Assembly (NCBI GenBank): GCA_902478885.1
Contig: CABSMS010000036.1
Span: forward strand, 1-18,712
DNA from: an uncultured Collinsella sp.
Lineage (GTDB): Bacteria > Actinomycetota > Coriobacteriia > Coriobacteriales > Coriobacteriaceae
DNA: 18,712 nt
Direction of reading: 5' to 3'
Both the position numbers and the translations under genes were made by a program. The notes below the pieces were generated by a model that saw only the letters and a list, made by a program, of their open reading frames with translations, made no database searches and was not told the DNA's origin. Positions 13,241-18,712 of the stretch are shown here, one piece after another (within the stretch, counting starts at the first letter, position 1; the number at the start of each line of letters is the position of its first letter).

Positions 13241-13421
13241 TGAAGCGGTGAGCTTATAGGCCGAACCTGGGGCCCTTGTTGTCGCCCTTGAGGTCGGCGG
13301 TGTCCACTCGTAGGGCATGCGTTACGCGATTGTTTCGAAACGGGTGGGAAACACAACGGGCCGGCGATGCTCCTAGTATGCCTATTCAATTGACTGTCTA
13401 AATATCTAGGGGAGGATCGCG
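13241..13421. other. Leader region of gltB
   Basis: No gene is seen. A bulged hairpin GCCGAACCT (13260-13268) with AGGTCGGC (13291-13298), and a perfect palindrome GTTTCGAAAC (13332-13341) followed by GGGAAACAC, are present; the latter could be an operator for a nitrogen regulator but matches no motif I recognise. TTGACT at 13390 is too near the start codon to serve as a -35 box for gltB. No convincing promoter or riboswitch was found. The ribosome site is GGGGAGG (13409-13415). Confidence 0.45.
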
Positions 13422-16400
13422 ATGCAGGCAGATTCCGCTCAGCAGCAGGGCCTTTATCGCCCCGAATTCGACCACGATGCATGTGGCATCGGCGCGCTTG
13501 CCGATATCAACGGTGAGCGCCATCACCAGATCCTGGACGACGCACTGTCCATTCTGGTTAACTTGGAGCACCGCGGCGGCACGGGACTCGAGAAGAACAC
13601 CGGCGACGGCGCTGGCATCCTGTTCCAGGTTCCGCATCACTTTTTCCGTAAAGAGGCTCAAAAGTGCGGCCAGATTCTGCCGGCAGAGGGCGACTATGGC
13701 GTGGCCATGCTGTTCTTCCCGCAGGACGACAAGGGCGTAGAGGATGCCCGCCGCGTGTTTGAGGAGGGCTGCGCCGAGGCCGGCGTGCCGCTGCTCTTTT
13801 GGCGCGAGGTTCCGGTCGACCCGCACGACCTGGGCGAGACGGCCCGCGCCTGCATGCCTACTATCCTGCAAGCCTTCCTGGGGCGCCCCGACGACACGCC
13901 CGCCGGCGATGCCTTTGAGCGTCGCCTGTACGTGTGCCGCCGCACCATCGAAAAGAAGGCCGACGCCGAGTTTGCCCTGCGCGACAAGATCTTCTACGTG
14001 TGCTCCATGAGCTCGCGCACTATCGTGTACAAGGGCATGCTGGTCGCCACGCAGATGCGCCGCTTCTTCATCGATCTCAACGACGCCGCCGTCAAGACGG
14101 CCGTGGCGCTCGTCCACTCGCGCTACTCCACCAACACCACGCCCAGCTGGGAGCGCGCGCACCCCAACCGCTTTATCATCCACAACGGCGAGATCAACAC
14201 CCTCAAGGGCAACGTCAACTGGATTCGCGCCCGCGAGCCCAACCTGTACAGCCCCGTGCTGCAACATGATCTTGAGCGCGTGATGCCCATCATCAACCGC
14301 GAGGGTTCCGACTCCGCGATTCTGGACAATGTGCTTGAGTTCCTAGTCATGAACGGTCGTCCGCTTACGCGTGCCGCGTCCATGTTGCTGCCCGAGCCGT
14401 GGGACCACAACGACAGCCTGAGTGAGGAGCGCCGCGCCTACGACGCTTACCAGTCCATGCTCATGGAGCCGTGGGACGGTCCTGCCGCCATCGCCTTTAC
14501 CGACGGTCGTACGCTGGGCGCCGCCCTCGACCGTAACGGTCTGCGTCCCGCCCGCTACTATGTGACGCGCGACGGTCGCTTTATGCTGGCAAGCGAGGTG
14601 GGCACCATCGAGGTGAGCCCCGAGAACATCCTGACGAGCGGCTGTCTGGGGCCGGGCCAGATGCTCGAGGTCGACTTTGCCCGCGGGCGCGTCATCTACA
14701 ACGACGAGCTGCGCGCCCGTTACGCCAAGGAAAAGCCCTACCGTGATTGGATTGCCGAGGAGACGCTGACCGTCGACGCGCTCGATAGGCCTGCCGCGGC
14801 AACGCCCGCCGAGGACGCCGAGGTGTCCGCCGCCGTGCGCATGGCTAAACTCGGCTACCACTGGGATGACGTCGACGAGGTCGTGCGTCCCATGGCCCAG
14901 CAGGGTAAGGCGCCGCTCGCCTCGATGGGCATCGACGCGCCGCTGGCCTGCCTGTCCAAGAAGACGCGTTCGTTCTTTGACTACTTCTATCAGCTGTTCG
15001 CCCAGGTCACGAACCCGCCCATCGATGCCCTTCGCGAGCATATGGTCACCTCGACCACGCTCTACCTGGGCAACCACGGCAACCTGCTCGAGGACTCCCG
15101 CACGGCCTGCCAGTTGGTTCGCCTGGAGCGCCCGTTGCTCAACGAGGAGGAGTTCGAGCGTATCTGCGCCATCGACCGCGTGGGCTTTAAGACTTGCCGT
15201 TTCCGTGCCGTGTACCGCCGCGATGCCGGCGAAGGCGCGCTGCAGACTGCGCTCAAGCAGCTTGCAGAGGACGTTGAGGCTGCGGTCCGCGACGGCGTGA
15301 ACATCGTGGTGCTGAGCGATCGTGCCGCTGCGGGCGAGGTGCCCGTGCCGTCGCTGCTCGCCGTGGGCTGCGTGCACAACCACCTGATCCGCGCCGGCGT
15401 GCGTACCTTTGCCGACATCGTGGTGGAGTGCGGCGACGCCGTGTCCCCGCACGACTTTGCGGCGCTGGTGGGCTACTCCGCGAGCGGCATCTATCCGTAC
15501 AACGCACATGCGTGCATCCGCGATCTGGCGGCACGCGGCGACCTGGACGTGACGGCCGAACAGGGTATCGCCAACTACAACAAGGCTGCGACCGCCGGCA
15601 TCGTCTCCATCATGTCCAAGATGGGCATCTCCACGGTGCAGAGCTACCATTCCGCGCAGATCTTCGAGGCCGTGGGCTTTACGCCGGAGTTCGTCAACGC
15701 GTACTTCGCCGGCACGGTGAGCCGTGTGGGTGGTATGGGTGTCGAGGATGTCGAGCGTGAGCAAAACGAGCGCTACGACGCCGCGCTCGCTATCCTTAAG
15801 AGCCCGGCTCCCAGTCAGCTGCCCACGCTGGGTCTGACCAAGTGGCGTCCGCTCGGCGGCGAGGATCATCTCATCGATCCGCAGACTGTCTACTTGCTGC
15901 AGACCGCCTGCCGTGAGGACAGCTACGACACCTTTAAGGAGTACAGCGCCCGCCTGCACCGCACCGGCCGTGCCGTGCGCCTGCGCGACTTGCTCGACTT
16001 TGATGCCAGCGGCCGCACTCCGGTGGCACTCGACGAGGTCGAGTCCGCACTCAACATCGTCCGCCGCTTTAACACCGGCGCTATGTCGTATGGCTCCATT
16101 AGCAAAGAGGCACACGAGTGCATGGCCATCGCCATGAACCGCCTGCACGGCCGTTCCAACTCCGGCGAGGGCGGTGAGGATCCGCGTCGCGAGACCCCGC
16201 TGGCTAACGGTGACTCCAAGAACTCCGCCATCAAGCAGGTAGCAAGCGCGCGCTTTGGCGTGACGAGCCGCTACCTGTGCAGCGCCTTCGAGATTCAGAT
16301 CAAGATGGCCCAGGGCGCCAAGCCCGGCGAGGGTGGCCACCTGCCCGGCAAGAAGGTCTACCCCTGGATCGCCGAGGTCCGTCAGTCCACGCCCGGCATC

Positions 16401-18119
16401 GGTCTGATCTCGCCTCCGCCGCACCACGACATTTACTCTATCGAGGACCTGGCGGAGCTTATCTTCGATCTTAAGAACGCCAACCCCGGTGCGCGCGTGT
16501 CGGTCAAGCTGGTCAGCGAGGCAGGCGTCGGCACCATCGCCACCGGTGTGGCCAAGGGTGCCGCCGACAAGATCTTGATCAGCGGCCATAACGGCGGCTC
16601 GGGTGCCGCGGCGCGCGATTCCATTTGGCACGCCGGCCTGCCGCTGGAGCTCGGTCTTGCCGAGGCTCAGCAGACGTTGCTGCAAAACGGCCTGCGCTCC
16701 CGCGTGGTGCTCGAGGCCGACGGCAAGCTCATGGACGGCACCGACGTCGCCGTCGCCTGCTTGCTGGGCGCCGAGGAGTTTGGCTTTGCGACCATGCCGC
16801 TCATCTCCATGGGCTGCCTCATGCAGCGCGACTGCCAGCAGGACACCTGCCCGGCCGGCATCGCTACGCAAAACTGCCGCCTGCGTCGCGGCTTCCGCGG
16901 CAAGCCCGAGCACGTCGAGCACTTTATGCTCTTTGTTGCCGAGCAGTTGCGCGAGGTCATGGCGAGCTTGGGCTTCCGTACCGTCGACGAGATGGTCGGC
17001 CATCCCGAGTGCTTGCGCCAGATCGAGGTCCCGGGCAACCGCAAGGCCAACCTGCTCGATTTGTCGCCCGTGCTGGCGAGCGCGACCTGCGAGTTCGGTG
17101 CCCATATTCCGGGCGCCGACGGTCGCCACTTCCTGCCGCAGATGGCCGCGGACAGCGAGCTCGACAAGACGCTCGACTCCACACTGTTTGTGCCCTATAC
17201 GGCCGATGCCCGTGCGCACCTGCGTCCGATTCGCTTCCGTGCCGATATCGCCAACGTCAACCGCTGCGTGGGCACCATCCTGGGTAACGCGGTGACCAAG
17301 GTGCATCCCGAGGGCCTGCCCGCCGGCTCCATCACCATCGATTGCGATGGTTCGGCCGGTCAGAGCTTTGGCGCCTTCCTGCCGCGCGGCATTACGCTCA
17401 ACGTGTGCGGCGACGCCAACGACTACTTTGGCAAGGGCCTTTCGGGCGGCGAGGTGTCGGTGCGCCCCAACCCGCATGCGACCTACAAGTTCGACGAGAA
17501 CATCATCGTGGGCAACGTTGCGTTCTTTGGTGCCACGAGTGGCCGTGGCTTCATTAACGGTCTTGCCGGCCAGCGTTTTGCCGTGCGCAACTCCGGTGCC
17601 ACCGTTGTGGTCGAGGGCTGCGGCAACCATGGCTGCGAGTACATGACGGGCGGTCTGGCGCTCATCCTGGGCGAGGTCGGGCAGAACTTCGCCGCCGGCA
17701 TGACGGGCGGCGTGGCCTACGTCTTTGACCAGTACGGCACGCTCGATGCCCGTGTGAACCACGAGAGTGTGGAGCTCAAGGCCCCGACGGCCGACGAGCT
17801 GGCGCAGATTCGCGAGCTCATCCAACAGCACGTGGACGCGACGCAGAGCCCGCGCGGCATTAAGCTGCTCTACAGCTTTGAGACGATGAGCAAGCACTTT
17901 GTGAAGGTCATTCCGACCGAGTACGAGCGCGTGCTGGCGATTGTCGCTGCGGCCGAGGCCGTGGGCAAGACGCATGCGCAGGCCGAGGAGCTGGCGTTTG
18001 ACATTGTGACCGGTCGCGCGAGCGCCGCGGATGTCGCTCGCTTTGATGTTGTGAGCGGTGCTGCGGGCGTTGCGCCCGTGGCCGCCAGCCCTGTTGCTTC
18101 GACCAAGAAGGAGGCGTAA
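13422..18119 (+). CDS. gltB: Glutamate synthase large (alpha) subunit
   Basis: GltB uses glutamine and 2-oxoglutarate to make two glutamates, the second step of ammonia assimilation. The 1565 residues are slightly longer than usual. It has the N-terminal class-II glutaminase domain, whose nucleophile Cys21 (DHDACGIG) would be exposed by removal of a 20-residue propeptide. A central domain follows (about 470-770), then the FMN/2-oxoglutarate synthase domain (about 830-1210; GEGGEDPRRE, GAKPGEGGHLPGKK, ISGHNGGSGAA). The 3Fe-4S cysteines are Cys1132, Cys1138 and Cys1143 (GCLMQRDCQQDTCPAG). The GXGXG helix domain lies near 1290-1480. The last 20 residues are a loose Ala/Pro/Val tail. The start at 13422 follows GGGGAGG. 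gltD begins 5 bases after the stop, so the two subunits are co-expressed. Confidence 0.97.
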   Translation: MQADSAQQQGLYRPEFDHDACGIGALADINGERHHQILDDALSILVNLEHRGGTGLEKNTGDGAGILFQVPHHFFRKEAQKCGQILPAEGDYGVAMLFFPQDDKGVEDARRVFEEGCAEAGVPLLFWREVPVDPHDLGETARACMPTILQAFLGRPDDTPAGDAFERRLYVCRRTIEKKADAEFALRDKIFYVCSMSSRTIVYKGMLVATQMRRFFIDLNDAAVKTAVALVHSRYSTNTTPSWERAHPNRFIIHNGEINTLKGNVNWIRAREPNLYSPVLQHDLERVMPIINREGSDSAILDNVLEFLVMNGRPLTRAASMLLPEPWDHNDSLSEERRAYDAYQSMLMEPWDGPAAIAFTDGRTLGAALDRNGLRPARYYVTRDGRFMLASEVGTIEVSPENILTSGCLGPGQMLEVDFARGRVIYNDELRARYAKEKPYRDWIAEETLTVDALDRPAAATPAEDAEVSAAVRMAKLGYHWDDVDEVVRPMAQQGKAPLASMGIDAPLACLSKKTRSFFDYFYQLFAQVTNPPIDALREHMVTSTTLYLGNHGNLLEDSRTACQLVRLERPLLNEEEFERICAIDRVGFKTCRFRAVYRRDAGEGALQTALKQLAEDVEAAVRDGVNIVVLSDRAAAGEVPVPSLLAVGCVHNHLIRAGVRTFADIVVECGDAVSPHDFAALVGYSASGIYPYNAHACIRDLAARGDLDVTAEQGIANYNKAATAGIVSIMSKMGISTVQSYHSAQIFEAVGFTPEFVNAYFAGTVSRVGGMGVEDVEREQNERYDAALAILKSPAPSQLPTLGLTKWRPLGGEDHLIDPQTVYLLQTACREDSYDTFKEYSARLHRTGRAVRLRDLLDFDASGRTPVALDEVESALNIVRRFNTGAMSYGSISKEAHECMAIAMNRLHGRSNSGEGGEDPRRETPLANGDSKNSAIKQVASARFGVTSRYLCSAFEIQIKMAQGAKPGEGGHLPGKKVYPWIAEVRQSTPGIGLISPPPHHDIYSIEDLAELIFDLKNANPGARVSVKLVSEAGVGTIATGVAKGAADKILISGHNGGSGAAARDSIWHAGLPLELGLAEAQQTLLQNGLRSRVVLEADGKLMDGTDVAVACLLGAEEFGFATMPLISMGCLMQRDCQQDTCPAGIATQNCRLRRGFRGKPEHVEHFMLFVAEQLREVMASLGFRTVDEMVGHPECLRQIEVPGNRKANLLDLSPVLASATCEFGAHIPGADGRHFLPQMAADSELDKTLDSTLFVPYTADARAHLRPIRFRADIANVNRCVGTILGNAVTKVHPEGLPAGSITIDCDGSAGQSFGAFLPRGITLNVCGDANDYFGKGLSGGEVSVRPNPHATYKFDENIIVGNVAFFGATSGRGFINGLAGQRFAVRNSGATVVVEGCGNHGCEYMTGGLALILGEVGQNFAAGMTGGVAYVFDQYGTLDARVNHESVELKAPTADELAQIRELIQQHVDATQSPRGIKLLYSFETMSKHFVKVIPTEYERVLAIVAAAEAVGKTHAQAEELAFDIVTGRASAADVARFDVVSGAAGVAPVAASPVASTKKEA

Positions 18120-18124
18120 GTGCC

Positions 18125-18676
18125 ATGGGTAAGCCCGGAGCTTTTCTTGATATCGATCGCGTGACCCACGAGTTTCGCCCCGTGGAGGAGCGCAGCCATG
18201 ATTTTGATCCGCTGTACGTGGAACTCGACGACGATGCGCGTCGCGCCCAGGCGAGCCGCTGCATGATGTGCGGCGTGGCGTTTTGCCAGATGGGCGCGAG
18301 CTTTGGTAAGGCACGCCCGAGCGGCTGCCCGCTGCACAACCTGATTCCCGAGTGGAATGAGCTGGTGTACCGCGGCCGCTGGGACGAGGCTGCCGAGCGT
18401 CTGTCGCTCACCTCGCCCATGCCCGAGTTCACGAGTCGCGTGTGCCCGGCGCTGTGCGAGGCCGCGTGCAACCTGGGTTCGGTTGACGGCCAGCCCACGA
18501 CGATCCATGACAACGAGCGTGCGATCAGCGACCATGAGTGGGCAAATGGCGGTCCGCGTCGCTTTGAGCCGGCGGGGGAGGGCGCGCCCACGGTCGCCGT
18601 GGTGGGCTCCGGTCCTGCCGGTCTGGTGGCAGCATGGGAGCTTGCGCGTCGTGGCGCCCGTGTGACGGTGTTCGAG
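18125..18676 (+). CDS. gltD: Glutamate synthase small (beta) subunit, 3'-truncated
   Basis: GltD takes electrons from NADPH through FAD and passes them by iron-sulfur clusters to GltB. Only 184 codons are genomic; the frame then runs into adapter (reading LSLIHISEPTR), which is artefact. Visible are the cluster-binding cysteines, RCMMCGVAFC (Cys46, Cys49, Cys54) with SGCPLHN (Cys68), and RVCPALCEAAC (Cys107, Cys111, Cys115), and the start of the FAD-binding Rossmann fold, VAVVGSGPAGLVAAWELARRG. The full protein would have about 480-500 residues. AAGGAGG inside the end of gltB (18108-18114) stands 10 bases before the ATG. Confidence 0.94.
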
Positions 18677-18710
18677 CTGTCTCTTATACACATCTCCGAG
18701 CCCACGAGAC
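18677..18710 (-). other. Nextera Tn5 adapter remnant (artefact)
   Basis: The 19-bp mosaic end occurs here in reverse orientation (18677-18695), followed by CCGAGCCCACGAGAC (18696-18710), the complement of the Nextera Read-2 tail, and two extra bases TA. Translated forward it gives SLIHISEPTR; on the other strand it gives MGSEMCIRDS and MYKRQ. None of these is real protein. Confidence 0.97.
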
Positions 18711-18712
18711 TA

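Noticed and set aside
13241..13421. Riboswitch or T-box before gltB
   Set aside because: Only small hairpins and a short palindrome are visible; no conserved riboswitch core or T-box sequence could be recognised.
14343..18314. A 1323-codon open frame on the minus strand opposite gltB
   Set aside because: It mirrors the strongly biased GC-rich codons of gltB; its translation is low-complexity and matches no recognisable fold, and it has no ribosome site or separate gene context. GltB is certain on the other strand.

Overview
The window is an assembled contig of GC-rich bacterial DNA whose outermost bases are not genomic. Bases 1-29 and 18677-18710 match the Illumina Nextera (Tn5) Read-2 adapter, so the genes at both edges (transketolase and gltD) are cut by library or assembly artefact. 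The gene set suggests a GC-rich, anaerobic gut actinobacterium of the class Coriobacteriia, with Collinsella as the best guess: split transketolase, FtsE/FtsX, a flavodoxin-reductase-like/rubredoxin pair, NADPH-type glutamate synthase and strong AGGAGG ribosome sites. This assignment is inferred from protein character and not from a database search.

Layout, left to right. (1) 30-509: C-terminal half of a split transketolase, ending in a terminator. (2) 593-955: non-coding, dominated by a 117-bp palindrome. (3) 956-3083: ftsE-ftsX, overlapping genes, with an unusual Pro/Ala-rich N-terminal extension on FtsE. (4) 3207-5342: rnr (RNase R) with its own promoter and terminator. (5) 5441-7926: an accessory-looking stretch with a serine recombinase, a VanZ-like membrane protein, an ArsC/Spx-type thioredoxin-fold protein, three tandem hairpins with an exact 62-bp period, and an opposite-strand orphan gene. 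(6) 8203-8370: tRNA-Gln(CTG) and tRNA-Glu(CTC) with promoter and terminator. (7) 8465-9842: a TPR protein overlapping smpB. (8) 10049-10784: a flavin-reductase-like protein and a very small rubredoxin. (9) 13042-10937 on the minus strand: gpmA then mntH. (10) 13422-18676: gltB and the start of gltD.

Functionally most of this is housekeeping: pentose phosphate metabolism, cell-division ABC transporter-like complex, RNA decay and ribosome rescue (RNase R and SmpB act together in trans-translation), glycolysis, manganese/iron uptake and ammonia assimilation. No defence system, CRISPR array, prophage or secondary-metabolite cluster is visible. The least explained content is non-coding: at least four distinct kinds of long intergenic inverted repeat, some with compensatory base changes between copies, which look like dispersed palindromic elements. 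The cluster of half-sites just upstream of the recombinase, the shortened rubredoxin and the long FtsE extension are the other points that deserve attention.
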